From NCBI GenBank assembly GCA_964531455.1, contig CAZHFZ010000014.1, positions 5,009-69,008 on the forward strand: a DNA stretch of 64,000 nt, given 5' to 3'. Positions 34,501 to 43,127 of the stretch are shown in pieces (positions within the stretch are counted from its first letter, which is position 1; every line of letters begins with the position of its first letter). The stretch is from Ga0077527 sp964531455 (lineage in GTDB: Bacteria > Pseudomonadota > Gammaproteobacteria > Burkholderiales > SG8-41). The notes under the pieces were generated by a model. It was not told the origin of the DNA, ran no database searches, and saw only the letters and a program-made list of their open reading frames with translations. A program made the translations under genes and the position numbers.

Positions 34501-36033
34501 ATGCAACGATGCGATGCCGCGGGCTTTAGAAATCAATGGCTGGCCATGATGGCTGCTGCAGCGATCATCTTGCTGCAACTGATTACATCGATTCCGGCGT
34601 TGGCTGCGGAACCCTTGCGCGTCGGTTCCAAGCGATTTACCGAGTCTTACATTCTGGGCGAAATCATTGCCGGTACTGCTCGGCGGGCCGGTGTCGCAGA
34701 TGTCGAGCATCTGCCGGGGATCGGCAATTCGGCAATTCTTTTTTCTGCACTGAAAAGCGGCGCCATCGATCTCTATCCCGACTACACAGGGACTGTTGCG
34801 CTTGAGCTTCTGGGGCTTAACAAAGTGCCGCCGCTGCCGGAACTCCAGCGTCTTCTGAATGAACATGGCCTGTCAGCGGGATTGAAGCTGGGTTTTGAAA
34901 ATGCCTATGCGCTGGCCATGCCTTTGGCCAAAGCTGAACTCTTGGGTTATAGCGGTATCGGTGATCTGCGCAGCAGTCAAAGGCTGCGAGCCGGGTTGTC
35001 GCCGGAATTTCTGAGCCGGCGTGATGGTTGGCCTGCACTAAGTAAAGCCTATGGTCTGGAAGGGCTGCAAATCCGCAGTCTTGAACACGGTCTCGCTTAC
35101 GAGGCGGTGGGGCGGGACCAGGTTGACATCATAGATGTGTACACCACGGACCCGAAAATCAGCCGGCAAAAACTCCTGGTGCTGCGTGACGATCTGCGGG
35201 TGTTTCCGGCTTATGAGGCCTTATTGGTTTACCGCAGTGATCTGCCGCTACGCCACCCTGCTGCTTGGGCTGCACTGCAGCGCTTGCAGGGCTCAATGTC
35301 GGTTGAAACCGTTCGTAACATGAATGCGGCTGTGGAACTCGAGGGGATGAGTTTTGCCGCTGTTGCCGGCCAATGGTCGCGAGGCGAGGAAGTGGGGGCG
35401 GTCAGTTCGCGGCAGAGCTTCGGCGAGAAATTGCTGGGTCCGGATTTGATTCGCTTGACGATGCAGCACTTGTTATTGGTTTTCAGTTCCTTAATGTTGA
35501 GTATTTTTGTCGGGATCCCCGTCGGGGTTTGGGCGCAACGAGTTCCCAAGGCGGGACGCTGGATCATTCCTGTTATTGGTGTGTTGCAAACAATACCCAG
35601 TCTGGCATTGCTGGCTTTTCTGATAGCTGCGCTGGGCCAAATTGGTGCATTACCAGCCATCCTCGCGCTGTTCTTTTATGCCTTGTTGCCGATTGTGCGC
35701 AGCACCGAGGCCGCCATTGCCGGTGTCGGCAAAGACATGCTGGACGCCGGTCGTGCACTGGGGCTTGGCGGGTGGCAGTGTTTGCGTTTGATAGAAATTC
35801 CGTTGGCGATGCCCGGCGTGCTTGCCGGAATCAAAACCGCTGCAGTAATCAACGTCGGCACGGCGACAATTGCCGCTTTTATCGGCGCGGGGGGGTATGG
35901 CGAGCGGATCGTTGCAGGCCTCGCGGTAAATGACCGTGACCTGATGCTGGCGGGGGCAATTCCGGCCGCTGCTTTGGCGCTGTTGCTGGAGCTGTTTTTT
36001 CGCGTGCTGGATCGTCGTAAATGGGGCAATTGA
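34501..36033 (+). CDS. Fused substrate-binding protein and permease of a glycine betaine/choline-type ABC transporter
   Basis: 510 residues. A signal-like hydrophobic segment (about 13-36) is followed by an OpuAC/ProX-type binding domain (about 38-300) with VGSKRFTESYILGEI, LYPDYTGT and DVYTTDPKI. The C-terminal permease domain (about 315-505) has about five membrane helices and an EAA-like loop, AGRALGLGGWQCLRLIEIPLAMPG. This fusion layout is known for some OpuF/OsmU-type osmolyte importers. No ATP-binding gene lies beside it: the next gene is rpoE and the previous gene is divergent. The cognate ATPase must be elsewhere, or this copy is an orphan. Confidence 0.87.
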   Translation: MQRCDAAGFRNQWLAMMAAAAIILLQLITSIPALAAEPLRVGSKRFTESYILGEIIAGTARRAGVADVEHLPGIGNSAILFSALKSGAIDLYPDYTGTVALELLGLNKVPPLPELQRLLNEHGLSAGLKLGFENAYALAMPLAKAELLGYSGIGDLRSSQRLRAGLSPEFLSRRDGWPALSKAYGLEGLQIRSLEHGLAYEAVGRDQVDIIDVYTTDPKISRQKLLVLRDDLRVFPAYEALLVYRSDLPLRHPAAWAALQRLQGSMSVETVRNMNAAVELEGMSFAAVAGQWSRGEEVGAVSSRQSFGEKLLGPDLIRLTMQHLLLVFSSLMLSIFVGIPVGVWAQRVPKAGRWIIPVIGVLQTIPSLALLAFLIAALGQIGALPAILALFFYALLPIVRSTEAAIAGVGKDMLDAGRALGLGGWQCLRLIEIPLAMPGVLAGIKTAAVINVGTATIAAFIGAGGYGERIVAGLAVNDRDLMLAGAIPAAALALLLELFFRVLDRRKWGN

Positions 36034-36086
36034 CTGTAATTGGCCGCTGAGGTTGGATGTCACATCATGGAAAATTGCAGTTATTT

Positions 36087-36113
36087 GAACTTAATCAGGG
36101 GTTTCAGGTCATT
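36087..36113 (+). promoter_or_regulatory. Sigma-E-type promoter of the rpoE operon
   Basis: GAACTT (36087-36092) is followed after 14 bases by GGTCATT (36107-36113), very close to the sigma-E/AlgU consensus GGAACTT-N16-GGTCAAA. It lies 122 bases before the rpoE start, consistent with autoregulation. A separate TATACT at 36159-36164 is a possible -10 for basal transcription. Confidence 0.7.
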
Positions 36114-36234
36114 GCAGTGACGCTTTAGCGGCACGTTTCTTACGGTTCGCGGTGCAGCTATACTGCTGCGCCGGTCAGTGCGTTTTGCCTGCCGGGTAAC
36201 GTAATTGCCGCAGCGTAGGGACCGGATAACAATA

Positions 36235-36834
36235 ATGAGCGATCGCGAAGTCGATCAGCAACTGGTAGAGCGCGTGCAGCGTGGTGACAAGCGCGCATTC
36301 GACTTGCTGGTCAGTAAATACCAGCGCAAGCTGGGAAGGCTGCTATCGCGTTTTATCCGGGATCCGAGCGAGGTCGAGGACGTGACGCAGGAGGCTTTCA
36401 TCAAGGCCTACCGGGCGCTTCCAGGCTTTCGTGGAGAGAGCGCTTTTTATACTTGGTTGTATCGAATTGGCATTAATACCGCAAAAAATTATCTTGTATC
36501 CATGGGGCGGCGCGCGCCGACCAGCACGGAGCTGGATGCGGAAGAGGCGGAATCGACCGAAGCAGGTGAGCAGCTTCGGGATCTGAATACGCCGGAAAAC
36601 CAGCTGATGAGCAAGCAGGTTGGGGAAACGGTGAACCAAACCCTGCTGGAACTGCCTGAGGAGTTGAGGACAGCATTAACGCTTCGTGAAATTGAAGGAC
36701 TAAGTTACGAGGAAATCGCCGAGATCATGCAATGCCCGGTAGGCACTGTCCGATCAAGGATTTTCAGGGCCCGTGAAGCTGTTGCGGGCAAGTTGAGACC
36801 CTTGCTGGGCACCAGCAAGGACAGGAGATGGTGA
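36235..36834 (+). CDS. rpoE: RNA polymerase sigma-E factor (RpoE/AlgU)
   Basis: Extracytoplasmic-function sigma factor for envelope stress. The frame opens at 36205, but MSDREVDQQLVERVQRGD at 36235 is the family start, giving 199 residues. Region 2 shows FDLLVSKYQRKL, DVTQEAFIKAYRAL and FYTWLYRIGINTAKNYL. Region 4 shows LPEELRTALTLREIEGLSYEEIAEIM and GTVRSRIFRARE. The rseA, rseB and mucD genes follow directly, which fixes the identity. A matching promoter is upstream. Confidence 0.96.
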   Translation: MSDREVDQQLVERVQRGDKRAFDLLVSKYQRKLGRLLSRFIRDPSEVEDVTQEAFIKAYRALPGFRGESAFYTWLYRIGINTAKNYLVSMGRRAPTSTELDAEEAESTEAGEQLRDLNTPENQLMSKQVGETVNQTLLELPEELRTALTLREIEGLSYEEIAEIMQCPVGTVRSRIFRAREAVAGKLRPLLGTSKDRRW

Positions 36835-36835
36835 T

Positions 36836-37357
36836 ATGGAACAAATTTCAGCACTGATGGACGGTGAGCTTTCCACGCAGGATTCCGGTCAGGCCCTACG
36901 CCGACTTGATGACACCCCGGAGGCCAGGGAAAGCTGGGAAATCTACCATTTGATCGGCGACGCAATGCGCAGCCAGTCGTTCGGAATCAATGTTACTGCC
37001 GGCGTTTCCGCATCTTTGCAAAACGAACCCACCGTGCTGGCGCCCCGGCGTACCGAGAAACCAGGCAAAGCCTTTACCTTTGCGCTTTCGGCCGCAGCCT
37101 CGGTTTCAGCGATTGCAGTAGTTGGCTGGATGGCCTTTTCCACAGGCCCCGCAATCAATCCCCAGGTCGAATTGGCGAAGGCAGTCCCGGCTACTTCGGC
37201 AGTAAAGCCTGCAGAACCGCCAATGGTGAGTTCCCCCAGCGGCGACCAGATGAACGAATATCTGCTGGCGCATCAGGGCGTTTCGCCCAGCAGCGGTCTT
37301 CAGGGCGTGGCACCTTATATCCGTACCATTTCATCAGCACCCGCGGCCGGCCGGTAA
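36836..37357 (+). CDS. rseA: Anti-sigma-E factor RseA
   Basis: Inner-membrane protein that holds sigma E inactive until cleaved by a DegS-type protease and then RseP, whose gene is at 1.0 kb. It has 173 residues. The cytoplasmic sigma-binding domain (about 1-75) shows ISALMDGELSTQD, ESWEIYHLIGDAMR; one membrane span (about 82-104) and a periplasmic tail follow. It begins one base after the rpoE stop. Confidence 0.92.
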   Translation: MEQISALMDGELSTQDSGQALRRLDDTPEARESWEIYHLIGDAMRSQSFGINVTAGVSASLQNEPTVLAPRRTEKPGKAFTFALSAAASVSAIAVVGWMAFSTGPAINPQVELAKAVPATSAVKPAEPPMVSSPSGDQMNEYLLAHQGVSPSSGLQGVAPYIRTISSAPAAGR

Positions 37358-37363
37358 TTTTCG

Positions 37364-38344
37364 ATGAAATTTTGCTGGATTCTGCTATGCGGTTTGCTGC
37401 CTGCGACCTCGCTGGCATCGGAAAGCAGTCGTGATGGTCTGGCCATTCTGGAGAAAATGGCTGCGGCAAGTCATACCACCAACTATTCGGGCACTTTTGT
37501 ATTCAATCACGGCGGACAGTCGGAAACCTCCCGAATCGCGCATTTTGTCAATCCGGCAGGTGGTGTTCTTGAACGACTGGAAACTCTGGACGGACCGGCA
37601 CGTGAGGTCATTCGAACCAACGATCAGGTAACTTGTTACCTGCCCGGTACCAAAACAGTGCTGATTGATCCACGCGGATCCCGCCAGTTTCCTGTTCGTG
37701 TGGAGCAGATCAAGGATATTGCACAGCACTATCGCATCGTCACTGAAGCAACGGACCGTGTTGCGGGGATTCAGTGCCAATGGGTAGCACTTCTGCCCAA
37801 GGATAATCTGCGCTATACCAAACGTTTCTGCGCTGATGTAAAGACGGGCCTGCCTTTGCGTGCGCGCACCCTCAACGATAAAAACGAAGTTCTGGAAGCT
37901 TTTTCCTTTTCCACGCTGGAGATTGGCGGCAGTTTCAAACGGGAATTGGTGAGATCCAAATATGCTGCAATCAGCACCAAGCAAAACTGGCGCGTCGACC
38001 GTTCCGCTATGACAGCCGCTGACAGCGGCGACTCCGGCTGGGTTGCGCAAAATCAGCCTGCCGGTTTTACCAAGCTTATGGAACTGCGTCGTTCAATGCC
38101 TGGCAAAAGCGGCACGATGTCGCACATTGTCTATTCCGACGGGCTGGCAGCAATCTCGGTGTTTATCGAGCCGGGCAGCAAGGCTGACAAAAAGCCCGCA
38201 TTGCGCCATCAGGGTGCAGTGCATATTTATACGCGCCCGGTCGCTGGTTATACTGTCACCGTCCTCGGTGAAACTCCGGCAGAAACAGTCATGCAACTGG
38301 CACGCTCGCTGGAACCCAGGACTGCTACAGCAGCCCAGCGATAA
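37364..38344 (+). CDS. rseB: Sigma-E regulatory protein RseB/MucB
   Basis: Periplasmic protein that binds RseA and shields it from proteolysis; it responds to lipoprotein or LPS precursors in known systems. It has 326 residues, with a signal peptide ending near LPATSLASE. The N-terminal LolA-like lobe (about 20-210) shows NYSGTFVFNHGG and QVTCYLPGTK. The smaller C-terminal lobe (about 225-320) shows VYSDGLAAISVFIEPG. It lies six bases after rseA. Confidence 0.93.
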   Translation: MKFCWILLCGLLPATSLASESSRDGLAILEKMAAASHTTNYSGTFVFNHGGQSETSRIAHFVNPAGGVLERLETLDGPAREVIRTNDQVTCYLPGTKTVLIDPRGSRQFPVRVEQIKDIAQHYRIVTEATDRVAGIQCQWVALLPKDNLRYTKRFCADVKTGLPLRARTLNDKNEVLEAFSFSTLEIGGSFKRELVRSKYAAISTKQNWRVDRSAMTAADSGDSGWVAQNQPAGFTKLMELRRSMPGKSGTMSHIVYSDGLAAISVFIEPGSKADKKPALRHQGAVHIYTRPVAGYTVTVLGETPAETVMQLARSLEPRTATAAQR

Positions 38345-38408
38345 GGTCCGCGCAGGCCAGTTCCTCCACTGTTTCGATTTCCATGCGTGATACCCCTGAA
38401 AGGCCAAC

Positions 38409-39791
38409 ATGTTCAGATTTTTGATGCTGATGTTTTCACTGCTGATTCCTCTGCAGGTATCAGCGCAACTGCCTGACTTTACGGATCTGGTTGAAAAGCA
38501 GGGCGCAGCTGTCGTCAACATCAGCACGACACAGGCTGCGCGCAACACGCTATCGCAGCAGTTGCCGCAACTCGATGAGAATGATCCATTCTTCGAGTTC
38601 TTCCGGCGCTTTGCGCCGAATCAGGGGCCGCGCGAGTTCCAGCCGCAATCTCTCGGTTCGGGTTTCATCATTTCAGCCGACGGCTACATTCTCACCAATG
38701 CGCATGTCATTGATGGCGCTGAGGAGGTCACGGTCAGGTTGACCGACAAGCGGGAATTCAAGGCCAAAGTCATCGGAGCGGACAGGCGCACCGACGTCGC
38801 CCTGATAAAGATCGATGCCAGCGGTCTTCCTGCCGTGCGTTTTGGCGATCCTGGAAAGCTCAGGGTGGGAGAGTGGGTTGTGGCGATCGGGTCGCCTTTC
38901 GGATTTGACAATACGGTGACTGCAGGGATTGTCAGTGCAAAGGGAAGATCGCTGCCACAAGAGAATTTTGTGCCGTTCATTCAGACGGATGTGGCGGTCA
39001 ATCCAGGTAATTCCGGCGGCCCACTGTTCAATATGCGGGGCGAAGTTGTGGGCATCAATTCCCAGATTTACAGCCGCACCGGTGGTTTCATGGGTTTGTC
39101 TTTTGCGATTCCGATCGATGTCGCCAACGATATCGGGCAACAATTGCGCACGACGGGCAAAGTCACGCGCGGCAGAATCGGTGTTGTCATTCAGCAAGTC
39201 ACCAAGGAACTGGCTGACGGATTTGGTCTGCCCAAACCACAGGGCGCTTTGGTTAATTCAGTGGAAAAAGGCGGGCCTGCCGACAAGGCCGGCATTGAAG
39301 CCGGGGATGTCATTCTTCGTTTCGACGGCAAACCGGTCAATTCCTCAGAGGATTTGCCACGCGTTGTCGGCGGCACCAAGCCGGGCAGCAAGGTTGTCGT
39401 CCAGGTCTGGCGCAACAAAGCCACCCGTGATTTGCAGGTTGTTGTGGCCGAGCTCAATGAAGATCGGACCGGCCGTCAGGCGCGCAGCGGAAAACCGCAG
39501 CCCCCGGTTGCGGCCCACTTCGGTATGGGCGTCACGGATCTGACGGACGCCCAGCGCAAGGAACTGAAGGTTGAGAGCGGTGTGTTTGTCGACAACGTGC
39601 AGGGTGTTGCGGCCCGTGCCGGCTTGCGTCGTGGCGACGTGATCCTTGCGGTCAATAACCAGGATGTGAAAACCGTCGAGCAGTTCCGCCAGTTGATGGG
39701 CAGCTTTGACAAGGGGCGCATTGTTGCCTTGCTTGTGCGCCGTGGCGGCAACTCTCTGTATATACCGCTCCGGCTGGATGGCAATGGCTGA
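38409..39791 (+). CDS. mucD: Periplasmic serine protease MucD (DegP/HtrA family)
   Basis: Degrades misfolded periplasmic proteins and damps sigma-E signalling. It has 460 residues, with a signal peptide ending in VSAQ. The chymotrypsin-like domain has the triad His99 (NAHVID), Asp129 (DVALIKID) and Ser202 (GNSGGPLF). Two PDZ domains follow (about 250-345 and 370-455). It is the fourth gene of the rpoE operon. The stop overlaps the start of the thiol-redox gene by eight bases. Confidence 0.94.
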   Translation: MFRFLMLMFSLLIPLQVSAQLPDFTDLVEKQGAAVVNISTTQAARNTLSQQLPQLDENDPFFEFFRRFAPNQGPREFQPQSLGSGFIISADGYILTNAHVIDGAEEVTVRLTDKREFKAKVIGADRRTDVALIKIDASGLPAVRFGDPGKLRVGEWVVAIGSPFGFDNTVTAGIVSAKGRSLPQENFVPFIQTDVAVNPGNSGGPLFNMRGEVVGINSQIYSRTGGFMGLSFAIPIDVANDIGQQLRTTGKVTRGRIGVVIQQVTKELADGFGLPKPQGALVNSVEKGGPADKAGIEAGDVILRFDGKPVNSSEDLPRVVGGTKPGSKVVVQVWRNKATRDLQVVVAELNEDRTGRQARSGKPQPPVAAHFGMGVTDLTDAQRKELKVESGVFVDNVQGVAARAGLRRGDVILAVNNQDVKTVEQFRQLMGSFDKGRIVALLVRRGGNSLYIPLRLDGNG

Positions 39792-40041
39792 CCAGTCCTG
39801 TCAGGCCCTGACGCTTTACAGCCGGGCCTGGTGTCACCTGTGCGACGACATGTTTTCCGGACTGCAATCCCTGCAGTCCGGAATTTCATTTGAGCTGACC
39901 GTAATCGATGTCGACAGCGATCCGGAACTGGAAAAGCGCTTTGGCGAATGGGTGCCGGTCCTGATGCACGGCGACAGGGAGCTCTGTCACTACCACCTGG
40001 ATAGTGCCGCGGTTACTGATTACTTGCGGAAAATCCGCTAA
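39784..40041 (+). CDS. Glutaredoxin-family (DUF836) thiol protein
   Basis: 85-residue thioredoxin-fold protein with an N-terminal CxxC motif (RAWCHLCDDM), then VIDVDSDPELEKRFGEWVPVL with the cis-Pro region. Homologues sit between mucD and lepA in many betaproteobacteria. The ATG at 39784 overlaps the mucD stop; ATG 39778 is two codons earlier. It probably acts in disulfide reduction in the cytoplasm; the substrate is unknown. Confidence 0.85.
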   Translation: MADQSCQALTLYSRAWCHLCDDMFSGLQSLQSGISFELTVIDVDSDPELEKRFGEWVPVLMHGDRELCHYHLDSAAVTDYLRKIR

Positions 40042-40065
40042 AATACACAGTCTTACGATCGGAAC

Positions 40066-40099
40066 GGGGCACTCCGGAGAGTCTTGGGTGCCCCTTTTT
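40066..40099 (+). terminator. Hairpin with T-run between the sigma-E operon and lepA
   Basis: GGGGCAC (40066-40072) pairs with GTGCCCC (40088-40094), followed by TTTTT. An inner ACTC/GAGT stem sits in the loop. It ends only 17 bases before the lepA ATG, so it may end the rpoE operon or act as a leader attenuator for lepA. Confidence 0.7.
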
Positions 40100-40116
40100 C
40101 TGGGCAACTCATCCTG

Positions 40117-41907
40117 ATGCAGCACATTCGCAATTTTTCCATCATCGCCCACATTGACCACGGCAAGTCGACGCTTGCCGACCGGTTCATTCAGCATTGC
40201 GGTGGTCTATCCGACCGCGAAATGGAATCCCAGGTCCTAGATTCAATGGATCTCGAGAAGGAGCGCGGTATCACTATCAAGGCGCAGACTGCTGCGCTGA
40301 GTTACAAGTCCCTGGATGGCAAGGTTTACCAGCTCAACCTGATCGATACGCCGGGCCACGTCGACTTTTCCTATGAAGTTTCACGTTCGCTTTCTGCCTG
40401 CGAAGGCGCATTGCTGGTAGTTGATGCCTCACAGGGTGTTGAAGCACAGACCGTGGCCAACTGCTACACCGCGATCGAACTCGGCGTCGAAGTGATTCCG
40501 GTCCTGAACAAGATGGATCTTCCGCAGGTCGAGCCGGAGCGCGTTGCAGCTGAAATCGAGGACATTATCGGTATCCCGGCCAAAGATGCGGTGAGGGTTA
40601 GCGCCAAAACGGGTGAAGGCATCACCGAGATTCTGGAAGCCGTTGTCAAGCAGATGCCCCCGCCCAAAGGAGACCCTTCAGCGCCCCTCAAAGCCCTGAT
40701 CATCGACTCCTGGTTCGATAATTATGTCGGGGTCGTCATGCTGATCCGTGTGGTTGACGGAGAGCTGAAGCCGAAGGATCGCATCCTGCTGATGGCCAGC
40801 GAAGGCAATTTCCTCTGCGAGCAGGTCGGCGTTTTTACTCCTAAATCCCAGGCGCGTGAGCGACTGTCGGCGGGGGAGGTGGGTTTTGTCATCGCAGGCA
40901 TCAAGGAGCTGAAGGCCGCCAAGGTCGGCGATACCATCACATTGCTCAACCGGCCGGCTGCAGAACCGCTGCCTGGTTTCAAGGAAATCAAGCCGCAGGT
41001 TTTTGCCGGTCTCTATCCCGTCGAGTCGAACGAATACGAGGGGCTCAGGGATGCCCTGGAAAAGCTGCATCTGAACGATTCATCGCTGCGTTTCGAACCG
41101 GAATCATCACAAGCGCTGGGCTTTGGCTTCCGTTGCGGTTTCCTCGGCTTGCTGCACATGGATATTGTGCAGGAACGTCTCGAACGCGAATACGGCATGT
41201 CGCTGATTACCACGGCACCGACCGTGGTCTATCAGGTTGCCCTGCGCGACGGCACGGTGATGGAGATCGAAAATCCTTCGCGTTTACCCGATGTGTCGCA
41301 GATTGCCGAAATCCGCGAGCCGATGATCACGGCGTCCATCCTTGTGCCCGGCGATTACGTCGGCCCGGTGATGACGCTGTGCACGGAAAAACGCGGTGCA
41401 CAGAAAAACATGCAATACCTCGGGCGCCAGGTCATGCTCACCTACGAGCTGCCCCTGAACGAAGTGGTCATGGACTTCTTTGACCGTCTGAAATCAGTAT
41501 CCCGCGGTTACGCCTCTCTTGATTATGATTTTCTGGAATATCGCGCCGGCGACCTCGTGCGCCTGGACATCCTGATCAACAACGAGCGCGTTGATGCGCT
41601 GTCGCTGATCGTTCATCGCGCCAATGCCCAGTACCGTGGTCGCGACGTGGCCGAGCGGATGCGCAAGCTGATCCCGCGGCAGATGTTCGACATCGCAATT
41701 CAGGCGGCGATTGGTGCGCACATCATCGCCCGGGAGACAGTCAAGGCGATGCGCAAGAATGTGTTGGCGAAGTGTTATGGCGGCGACATCTCACGAAAGA
41801 AGAAGCTGCTGGAAAAACAAAAGGCCGGCAAGAAGCGCATGAAGCAGGTTGGCACCGTGGAAATCCCGCAGGAGGCTTTTCTCGCCATCCTGCAAGTCGA
41901 CAAGTAA
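40117..41907 (+). CDS. lepA: Elongation factor 4 (LepA), back-translocating GTPase
   Basis: Ribosome-associated GTPase that acts under translational stress and in initiation/30S biogenesis. It has 596 residues from ATG 40117 (MQHIRNFSIIAHIDHGKST); the upstream in-frame start at 40084 would run through the terminator hairpin. G motifs are AHIDHGKST, DTPGHVDF and NKMDLP. EF-G-like domains and the unique C-terminal domain (KKKLLEKQKAGKKRMK) follow. Its neighbour lepB is 14 bases downstream, as in most proteobacteria. Confidence 0.96.
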   Translation: MQHIRNFSIIAHIDHGKSTLADRFIQHCGGLSDREMESQVLDSMDLEKERGITIKAQTAALSYKSLDGKVYQLNLIDTPGHVDFSYEVSRSLSACEGALLVVDASQGVEAQTVANCYTAIELGVEVIPVLNKMDLPQVEPERVAAEIEDIIGIPAKDAVRVSAKTGEGITEILEAVVKQMPPPKGDPSAPLKALIIDSWFDNYVGVVMLIRVVDGELKPKDRILLMASEGNFLCEQVGVFTPKSQARERLSAGEVGFVIAGIKELKAAKVGDTITLLNRPAAEPLPGFKEIKPQVFAGLYPVESNEYEGLRDALEKLHLNDSSLRFEPESSQALGFGFRCGFLGLLHMDIVQERLEREYGMSLITTAPTVVYQVALRDGTVMEIENPSRLPDVSQIAEIREPMITASILVPGDYVGPVMTLCTEKRGAQKNMQYLGRQVMLTYELPLNEVVMDFFDRLKSVSRGYASLDYDFLEYRAGDLVRLDILINNERVDALSLIVHRANAQYRGRDVAERMRKLIPRQMFDIAIQAAIGAHIIARETVKAMRKNVLAKCYGGDISRKKKLLEKQKAGKKRMKQVGTVEIPQEAFLAILQVDK

Positions 41908-41921
41908 GGCTGCGAGAGCCC

Positions 41922-42725
41922 ATGAATTTTGCATTGATCATGGTGGTGCTGGTGCTGATTACCGGTGTAGTCTGGCTGGCAGAGGCGCTGTATTTCCGAA
42001 AGCAACGTCCCGACGGGGTGGCTCAACCCTGGTGGATCGAATACCCCGCGAGCTTCTTCCCTGTCATTCTCGTTGTCTTCGTGCTGCGCTCTTTTCTTGT
42101 TGAGCCATTCAAGATTCCGTCGGGGTCCATGTTGCCGACGCTTCTGGTCGGTGACTTCATTCTGGTTAACAAGTTTACTTACGGCATCCGCTTGCCGGTG
42201 ATCAATACCCGGCTTGTCGAGGTCAATGAACCTCAACGGGGCGATGTGATGGTGTTTCGTTTTCCGGAGAACCCTTCGCTGGACTACATCAAACGAGTGG
42301 TCGGTGTTCCGGGTGACGAAATCGTATATGCCGGAAAACGGCTGACCATAAACGGCAAGGAAGTTCCGCTGAAGCCGGATGGTGAATTCAATTACCTCGA
42401 AGGTGGTCTCAATTTTGTCACCGCCAAACGCTTCGAGGAGCAACTGGGGCAGCACGGGCACGCCATACTGACGCAGGCGGAATCCCCGCCTGTGCAAATG
42501 GGCGGGATACAACGCTTTCCCTTCCGCGATAATTGTGCCTACAATGAATCAGGATTCAGGTGCAAGGTGCCGGCGGCGCATTTTTTCCTGATGGGAGATA
42601 ATCGCGACAGCAGCAGCGACAGTCGCTATTGGGGGTTCGTACCGGAGCGTAATATTGTCGGCAAGGCATTTCTGATCTGGTGGAATTTCGATGACCTGAA
42701 GCGCATCGGGCAGTCGATCAACTGA
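41922..42725 (+). CDS. lepB: Signal peptidase I
   Basis: Cleaves signal peptides from exported proteins at the periplasmic face. It has 267 residues from ATG 41922. Two N-terminal membrane helices (about 2-20 and 45-62) precede the catalytic domain. The Ser-Lys dyad is Ser69 (PSGSMLPTL) and Lys124 (YIKRVVG). The C-terminal box FFLMGDNRDSSSDSRYWGFV is present. Confidence 0.95.
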   Translation: MNFALIMVVLVLITGVVWLAEALYFRKQRPDGVAQPWWIEYPASFFPVILVVFVLRSFLVEPFKIPSGSMLPTLLVGDFILVNKFTYGIRLPVINTRLVEVNEPQRGDVMVFRFPENPSLDYIKRVVGVPGDEIVYAGKRLTINGKEVPLKPDGEFNYLEGGLNFVTAKRFEEQLGQHGHAILTQAESPPVQMGGIQRFPFRDNCAYNESGFRCKVPAAHFFLMGDNRDSSSDSRYWGFVPERNIVGKAFLIWWNFDDLKRIGQSIN

Positions 42726-42744
42726 TATGGAAGAGGAGTTTTCT

Positions 42745-43101
42745 ATGCAAGCACAACGTGGCATTACTCTGACGGGGTTCATGGTCTTTGCTTTCATTGC
42801 CGTGGCGATGCTGTTGCTTGGCTTCAAGATCGGCCCTTCTTACGCCGAGTTTTATTCGATACAGAAAATATTCCGCGCCATGGCAGCCGAACCCTCGTTG
42901 CAGGCAGCCTCGCGCGGGGAAATAAATTCAGCCTTCAATAACCGCGCGACCATTGAGAACATAAAAGTCATTGGTTATGAGGATCTTGAGGTTTCGAAGG
43001 ATGGCGGCAAACTCTCCATCAACGCTGCTTATTCCGTGCGTGTTCCGCTGTTCTACAATCTCAGCGCATGCATGGATTTCAAACCCAGTTCCGAGCGCTA
43101 G
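42745..43101 (+). CDS. DUF4845 membrane protein
   Basis: 118-residue protein with one N-terminal membrane helix (GITLTGFMVFAFIAVAMLLL) resembling a pilin-like start, and a small extracytoplasmic domain ending SACMDFKPSSE. Homologues lie between lepB and rnc in betaproteobacteria and gammaproteobacteria; function is not established. GAGGAG upstream favours ATG 42745 over ATG 42727. Confidence 0.85.
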   Translation: MQAQRGITLTGFMVFAFIAVAMLLLGFKIGPSYAEFYSIQKIFRAMAAEPSLQAASRGEINSAFNNRATIENIKVIGYEDLEVSKDGGKLSINAAYSVRVPLFYNLSACMDFKPSSER

Positions 43102-43127
43102 GGCTATCCGGTTTCGCCCGGGCAACC

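Noticed and set aside
36205..36234. Upstream in-frame start for rpoE
   Set aside because: The added ten residues are not part of the sigma-E family N terminus.
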